30,124 bases of DNA from CAZWUW01 sp964636895 (GTDB taxonomy: Bacteria > Bacillota > Thermincolia > Thermincolales > CAZWUW01), in assembly GCA_964636895.1 (NCBI GenBank), contig CAZWUW010000033.1, positions 1 to 30,124 of the forward strand, given 5' to 3'. The translations under genes were made by a program, and so were the position numbers. The first letter of the stretch is position 1. Each line of letters begins with the position of its first letter. The notes under the pieces were generated by a model that made no database searches, was not told the DNA's origin, and saw nothing but the letters and a program-made list of their open reading frames with translations. Below are positions 24,053-30,124 of this stretch, piece by piece.

Positions 24053-24734
24053 TAAGTGCCCGGCGATGCACCGTTCAGACTACGCCGCATCTGTTTTAGC
24101 GGGTCCGGTGACCGATGCCGATAACATTGACTTATCGGAGGTTTACCGGCTTTACCGGCAGGCTTTCGGTCCGGTTAGCTGGCTGGAAAATCCCCGGCAA
24201 GGCCAAAAGCTTGCCGCCACCTTACATTATGCCGCCCGTTACAATGCCCGCGACAGGTATGCCCTGGTGCTGCAGGTACTGCACCAGGCCCTGGCCAAAA
24301 ACGCCGAATATGTGCTGGCCAAAATCTCCCCGGAAGCCAAAAGCGTTGTAGCCCGAGCCCGCCGGGTCTGTATGGAACTGCACCGGGCTTACGGTTTTAT
24401 TCGTTTTAACCCTGACTATAACGGCACCATGATAGGCCGGACCAAACTGGAACATGACACTGCCGACATAGTTTTGGCTTATTTTGCCCGAAAATACCGC
24501 AAACAAAAAATTGTACTGATAAATCATCATCAAGCCTATATATGGGATGCCGGCAATGTATCAGTAACTAATGCGGAGGATTACACCGCCATGGGAAATG
24601 ACGATTTTAGCAGCTTCTGGGATGCTTACTATGACTCTCAGGTCATCGAAGGACGGTTAAACAAAAACCTGGCCAGGAAACACCTGCCAAAAAAATACTG
24701 GTCATGGGTCGAAGAAGGCAGGAAGCTTGAATGA
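23988..24734 (+). CDS. TIGR03915 / DUF4130-family putative DNA repair protein
   Basis: A 248-aa partner of the radical-SAM protein. The DUF4130 part is clear from about residue 85 on: RRVCMELHRAYGFIRFNP, then HDTADIVLAYFARKY and WDAYYDSQVIEGRLNKNLARKHLPKKYW. The first 35 residues (MIVLCTASPHSLC...) fit the usual N-terminus poorly and lie in the overlap with the radical-SAM gene. The ATG is preceded by GGAGGGAG, so the start is credible. In other genomes the domain is found fused to uracil-DNA-glycosylase-like sequences, pointing to base repair. Confidence 0.85.
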   Translation: MIVLCTASPHSLCKAALLARVNKCPAMHRSDYAASVLAGPVTDADNIDLSEVYRLYRQAFGPVSWLENPRQGQKLAATLHYAARYNARDRYALVLQVLHQALAKNAEYVLAKISPEAKSVVARARRVCMELHRAYGFIRFNPDYNGTMIGRTKLEHDTADIVLAYFARKYRKQKIVLINHHQAYIWDAGNVSVTNAEDYTAMGNDDFSSFWDAYYDSQVIEGRLNKNLARKHLPKKYWSWVEEGRKLE

Positions 24735-24778
24735 GCATCCAGGTTTTCTTCCATTGTGCAAAAAGTCAATCTTAAGTG

Positions 24779-25831
24779 CTAAAAGTCAATTTTATTTTGA
24801 AACAACCCCGCCTTCCGCAGAGCCTTGAAAACTATGCAGGCCACCGGTCCGGCTATAATTCCGGCCACCCCTATAATCTTAAAGCCCACGTACATGCTGA
24901 TTACAGTGGCCAGGGCGCTCAACCCGATGTTCTGGCCCAGAATTTTTGGCTCTACTACCCGCCGGAATGCTATAATAATTACATATAATACTAACAGGCC
25001 AATAGCCATATAATTATTGCCTATGATAAAAAGAAAAATCGCCCAGGGAACAATTACCGAGCCGGTCCCCAAAATGGGCAGAATATCAACAGTTACAATC
25101 AGCAAAGCCAAAGCCAAGGCATATTTTGCACCTAGAATAAGCAAACCGGTCAGAATAACAAAGTATGTAAGGCCGCTGATTATCAATTGCGCCCGGACAA
25201 AACCAACAATGGCCCGGTTAATGTCTATTATGATTACCGCCACTTTGTCCCTGGCCCGGTCCGTGAACAGGTCTAAAAACTGCTCCTTCAGCTCAGGCAG
25301 CCGCAGACTAAACAAATAAAAACTGATCAGGGTAACAATGACCACCACAAACAGATTGGGAATGGCTGTAGCCGTTCCCAGCAGCGCCCGGACCGAACTG
25401 CCGATTAATTTGTTGCCGGCTTCCACCATATTGGCCACAGCCGCCCGGACACTGTCTAATGCCTCCGGCGGCAGGTTTTCATAAAAAATTCGCGCTTCGC
25501 TGACCAGCGTTTGCATACCTTTATCCAACTCATTTAAGAACTGCGGCAGTTGTTCGGAGATCGCCAGAATCTCGCTAATGATTTTAGTAGAGCCCAAAAA
25601 AACCAAACTTACAGATACCAGCAAAAATACAAAATAATTGATGCTGACGGCAATTATTCGCTTTACCCGCAGCCGCCTTTCAAGCCCTTCCACCAGGGGC
25701 TCAAAAATAACGGCCAGCACCAGGGCCACCAAAAACGGCACAAAATATGGAAAAACAAAATATAAGATACCAATAGTCAGAATGCCGTATACCAGTTTAA
25801 TTAGTCTTGTGTCCATGAGTCTCGAATCCAA
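24779..25831 (-). CDS. AI-2E family transporter (permease)
   Basis: A 350-aa membrane protein with about seven to eight helices. It shows the family pattern: an N-terminal helix pair (VYGILTIGILYFVFPYF), a soluble middle segment (about 90-150), then VDILPILGTGSVIVPWAIF and VEPKILGQNIGLSALATVISMYVG near the end. Family members have been linked to autoinducer-2 export and Na/H antiport; the substrate here is unknown. TTG start after GGAGGGG. A repeated TAAAAGTCAAT-like decamer lies at its 3' end. Convergent with the DUF4130 gene. Confidence 0.92.
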   Translation of the reverse strand: MDSRLMDTRLIKLVYGILTIGILYFVFPYFVPFLVALVLAVIFEPLVEGLERRLRVKRIIAVSINYFVFLLVSVSLVFLGSTKIISEILAISEQLPQFLNELDKGMQTLVSEARIFYENLPPEALDSVRAAVANMVEAGNKLIGSSVRALLGTATAIPNLFVVVIVTLISFYLFSLRLPELKEQFLDLFTDRARDKVAVIIIDINRAIVGFVRAQLIISGLTYFVILTGLLILGAKYALALALLIVTVDILPILGTGSVIVPWAIFLFIIGNNYMAIGLLVLYVIIIAFRRVVEPKILGQNIGLSALATVISMYVGFKIIGVAGIIAGPVACIVFKALRKAGLFQNKIDF

Positions 25832-25999
25832 AGCTTCCCCTCCTTATCCGCCAAGATATTTTCATTTTACCTTGCTAACTGTTTATTAGTCAAATTTCCC
25901 ACGTTATTATCTTTAGTAATTATTTTCGACTAAAAACAGGATTAATCAATATATATTAACGAATAGTATAATAACAAAACAGATTGCGAGGCTAATTAT

Positions 26000-26467
26000 A
26001 TGGATTTACCAATACCGGAAGTCCTCTTAAGAACCACGCTGGCCCTATTAGTCGGTGTTCTCATGGGCTGGCAGCGAACCAAACAAAAAAAACCGGCCGG
26101 TATCCGGACTCATGCCCTGGCGGCCATAACAGGGTGTTATGTAATGATGATTTCGGCTTACGGGTTTTCCGATTTCGCGGGCGTTAAAGACCCGGCCAGG
26201 CTGGCCGCTCAATTTGTCACCGGGATTGGCTTTTTAGGTGCGGGGGTTATTTGGAAGCTGGAAACCGGTACAATAAGAGGACTGACCACAGCGGTTATAG
26301 TTTACATAACAGCCATGTTTGGGCTCGGCCTGGGCCTGGGTAAGTATATACTCACCCTTGTTACTGTAAGTTTGGCGGTTATTGCCATGAACCTTACGCC
26401 CCTGCTGGTAAAATTAAAAGTTATTGAATATGATGCCGAAGCCGTCAAAAAAAACGATATAGAATAA
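26000..26467 (+). CDS. mgtC: MgtC/SapB family membrane protein
   Basis: A 155-aa protein with four to five membrane helices: LLRTTLALLVGVLMGWQRT, KKPAGIRTHALAAITGC, AAQFVTGIGFLGAGVIWK and RGLTTAVIVYITAMFGLGLG are the conserved MgtC motifs. The C-terminal soluble domain of pathogenic MgtC is absent, so this is the short form common in Firmicutes. Role uncertain (envelope or phosphate/Mg homeostasis). ATG after GCGAGG. A TATAAT lies at about 25969. Confidence 0.92.
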   Translation: MDLPIPEVLLRTTLALLVGVLMGWQRTKQKKPAGIRTHALAAITGCYVMMISAYGFSDFAGVKDPARLAAQFVTGIGFLGAGVIWKLETGTIRGLTTAVIVYITAMFGLGLGLGKYILTLVTVSLAVIAMNLTPLLVKLKVIEYDAEAVKKNDIE

Positions 26468-26475
26468 ATAATTCA

Positions 26476-26608
26476 GGGCACAAAGGCACGGTTTAACAGG
26501 GAAACTTGTTGAACCATACCCCAAGCCGATACGGAAATGTAAGAGAGAGACATTGTCCTGCAAGGGATAGTGCCTCTCTTTGTGGCTTTCACGATACTAA
26601 TTGTGCCC
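26476..26608 (+). ncRNA. Unclassified structured element, possible HEARO / omega-RNA-like remnant
   Basis: About 133 bases enclosed by GGGCACAA (26476-26483) and its complement TTGTGCCC (26601-26608). Inside are a 9-bp hairpin GGTTTAACA/TGTTGAACC (26490-26515) and a 15-bp hairpin with a GCAA tetraloop (26544-26579, several G-U pairs). G-U pairs favour the plus-strand RNA as the functional form. Size and layout recall RNAs of IS605/IscB-type elements, but no nuclease or transposase gene is adjacent. It could also be a small non-autonomous element or the mgtC terminator region. Confidence 0.4.
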
Positions 26609-26614
26609 CATTCC

Positions 26615-27103
26615 TCATGAACTCATCACCTTATCCAATAACGCCGCATAGCTGTCGACTACGTCATACACAGCTGAATCCGTGCTAATAGCTTTAAAAT
26701 GTTCACGGGCGCAGTGGATTTTTGCCTTTTCCATCTCACGGAGTTGTAGTCAATAAACATGGTCACAATACGGTTCAGGCGCGAAAGCTCCTTTTCGTTT
26801 AGATAGTTTTATCACGTTTAATGATTTTGCCGTCCGGAGCCGCTTTCCATGTAGTCAGCCCCATAGTGGGATGCTCAGGCTGACCCGTTCGGCAATCAGC
26901 TCGGCAGCGGTCTTTGCTTCACGGGTCAATTCTTCCTCGTCATAGATGTTTTTCAAGTGCTTTGTTATCGCTGGTACTTGTACGTCAAACAGCTCCGCAA
27001 TTGCTTTTTGCGTCATCCAAAAATTTTCGTCCTCAAAGCGAACAGAAACGGTCACATTGCCGCTGTCTGTAGAATATAAAATGATTTTATCTTCCTGTTT
27101 CAT
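26615..27103 (-). pseudogene. RhuM-family protein remnant, copy A
   Basis: The N-terminus of a RhuM-family protein (MKQEDKIILYSTDSGNVTVS, then FWMTQKAIAELFDVQVPAI, KHLKNIY) jumps at about residue 68 from EEELTREA to KTAAELIAERV, skipping the middle of the domain. A stop follows, and the C-terminal pieces continue in other frames (TMGLTTWKAAPDGKIIKRD; NYLNEKELSRLNRIVTMFIDY; then a tail ending ALLDKVMSS). An internal deletion and at least two frameshifts make it non-functional as a whole. RhuM proteins are common on mobile islands. Role unknown. Confidence 0.8.
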
Positions 27104-27150
27104 ATCAAATCACCCTAACACTCGTTTTAGGAGCACAATTTCAAACCCGA

Positions 27151-27618
27151 TTAGAATTCGCCCTTTTTCTGCTGCTGCAACTGTTCAAGCTCATCGATGT
27201 ATTTGTCGTAATCGGACATAAAGAGCCTGTCCTGAGCTGACTCATATTTTCCGCAAAATCCAAGTAGGAGTTTACCATGCGGTTTAATTGGTTCAACTCA
27301 AATTCGGACAAATAGTTTTTAGCAATTGACACATCTGTTATTTTAATTTTGCCATCGGGGGAATCTTGCCAAGTCGTAAGCCCCATATGCTCTTTTTCAC
27401 TGTTCGCCCTGTCAACGATAAGTTCCGCTGCTGTGTGGCCGTGGACGGCGTAGTGCATTTTGTTCTGCACTGTTACGTAAAACCGCTTTGTTGATTTTGC
27501 GTTTTTATCATAATCAAGCGCCGTTGCGTATAAGTCGGTTACTTTTTGATAGAACTTTCGCTCACTCGCACGGATTTCCCTTATCCTTGCAAGCTGTTCC
27601 TCGAAATATTTGTCGGTT
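27151..27618 (-). pseudogene. RhuM-family protein remnant, copy B
   Basis: The middle and C-terminal part of a second RhuM-type protein: DKYFEEQLARIREIRASER, then FYQKVTDLYATALDYD, HGHTAAELIVDRA, GLTTWQDSPDGKI and NYLSEFELNQLNRMVNSYL. The N-terminal half is missing and replaced by a helicase fragment. Near 27235 the frame shifts, and the natural ending (MSDYDKYIDELEQL...KKGEF) is read in another frame. The upstream partial copy of the same family (copy A) differs in sequence, so these are two separate insertions or an old duplication. Confidence 0.75.
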
Positions 27619-27780
27619 AAATATGAAACGAAGCTCGTCAATATGGTCAAATTGCTTCTTCAGAACCTGGTATGCGTATATGGAAAAACAAGCAGCAGCA
27701 ACTGAAAGGCGGCTGCCCTTTTCGATTGTGACCGTTAAGTCATCCTTTACAGTTTTTGTTATATTATCGAATATCTCCAT
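27619..27780 (-). pseudogene. N-terminal fragment of a restriction/defence helicase
   Basis: About 54 codons starting MEIFDNITKTVKDDLTVTIE and continuing SRLSVAAACFSIYAY...ELRFIF. This resembles the N-terminus (phospholipase-D-like part) of large SNF2/DEAD helicases in Firmicute restriction-type islands. The match is from memory of the family and not certain. The fragment breaks off and runs straight into RhuM copy B in another frame, which indicates a deletion junction near 27618. It starts 18 bases after the XRE gene, as in an intact operon. Confidence 0.6.
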
Positions 27781-27798
27781 ACTCCGCTTCTTTAATAG

Positions 27799-28031
27799 CT
27801 ATATGTTATCTTGTTTCGGGTTGTCCTGCAGGTCTGGAACCAGCTCCATAATATCACCGAAATCAACGCCGAGAATGGCACATACCTTAATCAAGACATC
27901 CATGCTGACATTCCCGTGATTTGAGAGTTTAGCGATGGTGGTTGAGCTTAATCCAGATGCCAACTGCAAATCCTTTTTTTCATATCTCGATCAATAAGGA
28001 GCTTCCACAGTTTTTTATAACTTACTCGCAT
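27799..28031 (-). pseudogene. XRE-family HTH regulator with a one-base frameshift
   Basis: A Cro/CI-type regulator of about 77 residues: MRVSYKKLWKLLIDRDMKK in one frame, then DLQLASGLSSTTIAKLSNHG and MDVLIKVCAILGVDFGDIM in the next. The break falls in a run of seven A; eight would restore the frame. It heads the decayed helicase/RhuM remnant. It could be a true mutation, a sequencing error in the run, or ribosomal/polymerase slippage. Confidence 0.8.
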
Positions 28032-28196
28032 ATTCGCCACCCATTTCATAAGTTTCAACTAATTTCATAAGTTTCAACTAATTATACCAAAATCTGTATG
28101 CTTTTTACAAGGTGTTTTACGCATTTGTAAAGATTCAGTTTATATATATTCGACAATTTAACAGATTTGAAGAAATATATATCTATCTCCGCCAGC

Positions 28197-28221
28197 ATAT
28201 GGTAATATATGGTAATATATG
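28197..28221. repeat. Short tandem repeat ATATGGTAAT
   Basis: Two full 10-bp copies followed by ATATG. Too short to say whether it is functional. Confidence 0.6.
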
Positions 28222-28281
28222 TGGCTGAAGGGAGGCTACTGCCCTGTTTTTTTATTGGCCGTGCCCACCAACTCAAATGGA

Positions 28282-28311
28282 GAATATTATCACGTATGTT
28301 ATGGCATAATA
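28282..28311 (+). promoter_or_regulatory. Sigma-G/F-like promoter before the 28330 membrane protein
   Basis: GAATAT, 17 bases, CATAATA fits the forespore sigma-G pattern (GAATA; CATNNTA). The implied 5' leader is only about 12 bases, just enough for the AGGTGAT ribosome site, so this is a tentative call. Confidence 0.3.
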
Positions 28312-28329
28312 ACTGAGAGGTGATATCTG

Positions 28330-28797
28330 TTGGTCAAACTGGAAACCAGAGATGAGTTTATAAAAGGTATAAGTGCCGGCAGCATTGGTGCATTAGGTTT
28401 ATACTTTTTTGTGCAGACTTTTTATTGGTTGGGGCTTATCAAGTACGGTCAGAGCACCCTGGCCGGAGAAGTGGTTTTTGATTGGCAGCCGAGCCTTTTC
28501 ATGAATGTCGTAAGCTTTGTGGAAAACCTTGTGCTGGGAGCTTTTTTTGGTATTATCCTGGCCTTTCTTTTCAGCCGTTGGCTAACCAGCCATTACTACC
28601 TGTTAAAAGGTGTGCTTTACGGCTTTGCCCTTTGGGTGCTTAACCTCGGCATTGTGGATGGACTCTTTAAGTATCCTACCGATTTAAGTAAACAACCTTT
28701 AAATCTGCTTATATTTTTTTTCGGTTACACAATCTACGGAGTTATTGCAGCATATTTATTAAAACGACTGGGCATCTTCAGGGCGGCAAAAATTTGA
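28330..28797 (+). CDS. Small integral membrane protein, unknown function
   Basis: A 155-aa protein with four predicted membrane helices (about 14-37, 58-80, 90-112, 122-145) and a short basic tail. It resembles YqhR-type membrane proteins of spore-formers in size and helix layout, but I cannot assign it to a family. TTG start after GAGAGGTGAT. The Gln-rich gene follows after 80 bases in the same direction. A forespore-type promoter may lie in front. Confidence 0.7.
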   Translation: MVKLETRDEFIKGISAGSIGALGLYFFVQTFYWLGLIKYGQSTLAGEVVFDWQPSLFMNVVSFVENLVLGAFFGIILAFLFSRWLTSHYYLLKGVLYGFALWVLNLGIVDGLFKYPTDLSKQPLNLLIFFFGYTIYGVIAAYLLKRLGIFRAAKI

Positions 28798-28877
28798 GCC
28801 GGTACAGAATAAACAGCCGGTGTTTGTATAATAATATATCTGGATGCAAAAAAAATCTATTCGGAGGTGTTGTACCA

Positions 28878-29258
28878 GTGCCATTTTCCCAATTACAATC
28901 AAGTATGAGCCAGCTCCAACAGAATTTGAGCCAGATTGCCCAGATTTGCAGTCAATTGAGTCAGAATGAACAAACCAATGTCTCTAAACTATCCCAAATG
29001 CAGCAAGCTGAACGCAATGCCGCTCAGCAACTGCAGCACTGTGCACAATTGTGCCATCAGGTTGGTCAGCAGATCCAGCAAATTACTGGCAGTATGTCCC
29101 AACTTGCCGGTCAACAATTTGTCCAGCCTTTTAGCGGCGGATCCCAGGGTGCAACCCAGTTTGGCAACTGGTCTAACCGGCAGATCAACACCAGCCAGTT
29201 CGGACCGACCGGGCAGTTTACCGGTGCTACCACCACATACCCTTATTGGGAGCAATAA
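28878..29258 (+). CDS. Gln/Ser-rich small protein, unknown function
   Basis: A 126-aa protein. The first 80 residues are rich in Gln, Ser and Leu with helical heptad-like spacing (SQLQSSMSQLQQNLSQIAQI), likely a coiled coil. Cysteines occur in QICSQ and CAQLC. The C-terminal 40 residues are Gly/Thr/Gln-rich and end in TTTYPYWEQ. I chose the GTG at 28878 because GGAGGTG lies eight bases upstream; the longer reading from 28794 has no such site. Composition would suit a spore-coat or surface structural protein, but this is inference. It is followed by a strong terminator. Confidence 0.7.
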   Translation: MPFSQLQSSMSQLQQNLSQIAQICSQLSQNEQTNVSKLSQMQQAERNAAQQLQHCAQLCHQVGQQIQQITGSMSQLAGQQFVQPFSGGSQGATQFGNWSNRQINTSQFGPTGQFTGATTTYPYWEQ

Positions 29259-29280
29259 TTAATAACCATTAGGGCCAAAA

Positions 29281-29316
29281 AACTCCCCGTCCCAGTAAAG
29301 GGTGGGGAGTTTTTTA
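29281..29316 (+). terminator. Rho-independent terminator after the Gln-rich gene
   Basis: AACTCCCC pairs with GGGGAGTT, with an inner CCC/GGG, followed by a run of T. It begins 23 bases past the stop codon. Confidence 0.88.
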
Positions 29317-29374
29317 TTATAAGGAAATCCTGAAAATTTTATTGAATAATATATTAAACTCACTTACCTGACTT

Positions 29375-30124
29375 ATGCCCTGCGGTGCATCGGTCACCGC
29401 GTTTTTACCAATCTTCGGCCCGCTTAGCCCATGAACGATTTTCTACATTTAAAGGTCTGGCTATTCTTTCATCAGACGCTTTATCATCAGTGGCATATGC
29501 CGGCGAAGAAATTCTTGGTACCAATTATCGGCCTGGCCGCTTTTAACTTGATTACACCAACCTCCGCGGCCATTTTAGCTCTGGCAGCCAACACGGCTTG
29601 CGCCGGTTTTCCGATGCTGGCGTCTTTAATGGCTAAGGATGGCTTTTTGCCCCGTTACCTGGCCTTACGCGGGGATCGGCTGGTTTTCAGTAATGGTATT
29701 ATTTTATTAGGCGTGCTGGCCGGCATTTTACTGGTAATTTTTGAAGGTATCACTACCCGTCTAATTCCGTTATATGCTGTGGGCGTATTCACATCCTTCA
29801 CGCTGGCCCAGTCTGGCATGGTAAAAAGATGGCTGACCCATAAAACCGGCGATTGGCGCACCAAACTGATTATCAACGGTTTCGGCGCCTTAGTTACGGC
29901 TACCGCTACCTTGGTTATTGCCATAACCAAATTCACCCACGGCGCCTGGGCGATTCTAATCCTGGTACCTATAATGGTATACGCCTTCCGCTCAATCAAC
30001 AAACATTATATTGATGTAAAAATGCAGCTGGACTTTGACAACTACCGGCATATCGACAGTCTGAAGCATAAGGTCATTGTCCCCGCGGCCAGCCTGACCA
30101 ACGTTGTAGCTAACAACGTAGATT
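29375..30124 (+). pseudogene. APC-family permease, internally deleted, runs off the window
   Basis: Three frames each carry a piece of one APC-type amino-acid/potassium permease: FLPIFGPLS (from 29375), then AHERFSTFKGLAILSSDALS followed by SVAYAGEEIL (about 29427-29513), then from about 29530 the second half (LALAANTACAGFPMLASLMA, DGFLPRYLALRGDRLVFSNG, LIPLYAVGVFTSFTLAQSG, and a soluble C-terminal part) open to the last base. Roughly helices 2-7, about 250 residues, are missing between the second and third pieces. No start codon with a ribosome site fits. A C-terminal open frame from the ATG at 29431 could be made but would lack most of the transporter. Confidence 0.8.

Larger units (their letters stand above)
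28032..28329. other. Gene-free AT-rich gap after the decayed island
   Basis: No convincing gene. It contains a 14-base direct repeat TTTCATAAGTTTCA (about 28046-28074), a 10-bp tandem unit ATATGGTAAT (28197-28221, about 2.5 copies), and a weak hairpin with seven T at about 28229-28252 that may be a terminator of lost sequence. The promoter of the next gene is at its right end. Confidence 0.5.

Noticed and set aside
26506..26688. A 60-codon plus-strand frame starting MLNHTPSRYG
   Set aside because: It lies inside the structured element and the RhuM remnant, lacks a ribosome site and shows no protein-like features.
28046..28221. A CRISPR array suggested by short repeats
   Set aside because: The repeats are 10-14 bases, two or three copies, without regular spacers; no cas gene is in the window.
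28082..28276. A 64-codon minus-strand frame in the AT-rich gap
   Set aside because: Low-complexity composition, no ribosome site and overlap with tandem repeats; not a credible gene.

Overview
The window looks like chromosome from a spore-forming, low-to-mid GC Clostridia-type Firmicute, most likely of the Peptococcaceae / Desulfotomaculum-Pelotomaculum kind. The reasons are tandem CotS-family spore-coat kinases, promoter boxes of the sigma-K type, strong GGAGG ribosome sites with many TTG and GTG starts, ANTAR regulators beside glutamine-synthetase-like and glutamate-synthase-like genes, and a c-di-GMP-I riboswitch. The assignment is an inference; no rRNA or other marker gene is present.

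Layout. (1) 82-6636 is a spore-coat / glycosylation cluster: galU, a glycosyltransferase, an amphi-Trp protein, two overlapping cotS-like kinases, a GT4 enzyme and a convergent GT2 enzyme. Two intergenic gaps carry the same divergent promoter module with sigma-K-like boxes on both strands. (2) 6740-8939, all on the minus strand: a DUF2325 protein, a GAF/HD-GYP c-di-GMP phosphodiesterase and an ANTAR regulator whose phospho-acceptor Asp is Glu. (3) 9076-14356 is a nitrogen-assimilation block: a single-subunit FMN glutamate-synthase-like protein with an attenuator leader, divergent gdhA, and an ANTAR regulator overlapping a divergent glutamine synthetase. The leader contains a stem-loop with an ANTAR-type hexaloop that overlaps the terminator. 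(4) 14374-17924 is the housekeeping group alr, CBS protein, nnr and acpS, apparently one operon that runs on into ANTAR and GS. (5) 18021-20721 is a LytS/LytT-type two-component system followed by cheW. (6) 20909-25831 has dedA, a c-di-GMP-I riboswitch with a terminator upstream of a small ORF lacking a normal start codon, a nuclease lipoprotein, the radical-SAM / DUF4130 putative DNA-repair pair, and an AI-2E-family permease. (7) 26000-28031: mgtC, a solitary structured element, then a decayed defence/mobile island with two RhuM remnants, a helicase N-terminus and a frameshifted XRE regulator. (8) 28330-30124: a small membrane protein, a Gln-rich protein, and an APC-family permease that is internally deleted and continues past the window edge.

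How it works together: galU would supply UDP-glucose to coat glycosyltransferases made late in the mother cell. The nitrogen block pairs ammonium-assimilating enzymes with RNA-binding ANTAR proteins and a leader that appears built for antitermination. c-di-GMP turnover (HD-GYP) and c-di-GMP sensing (riboswitch) both occur in the window, about 13 kb apart.
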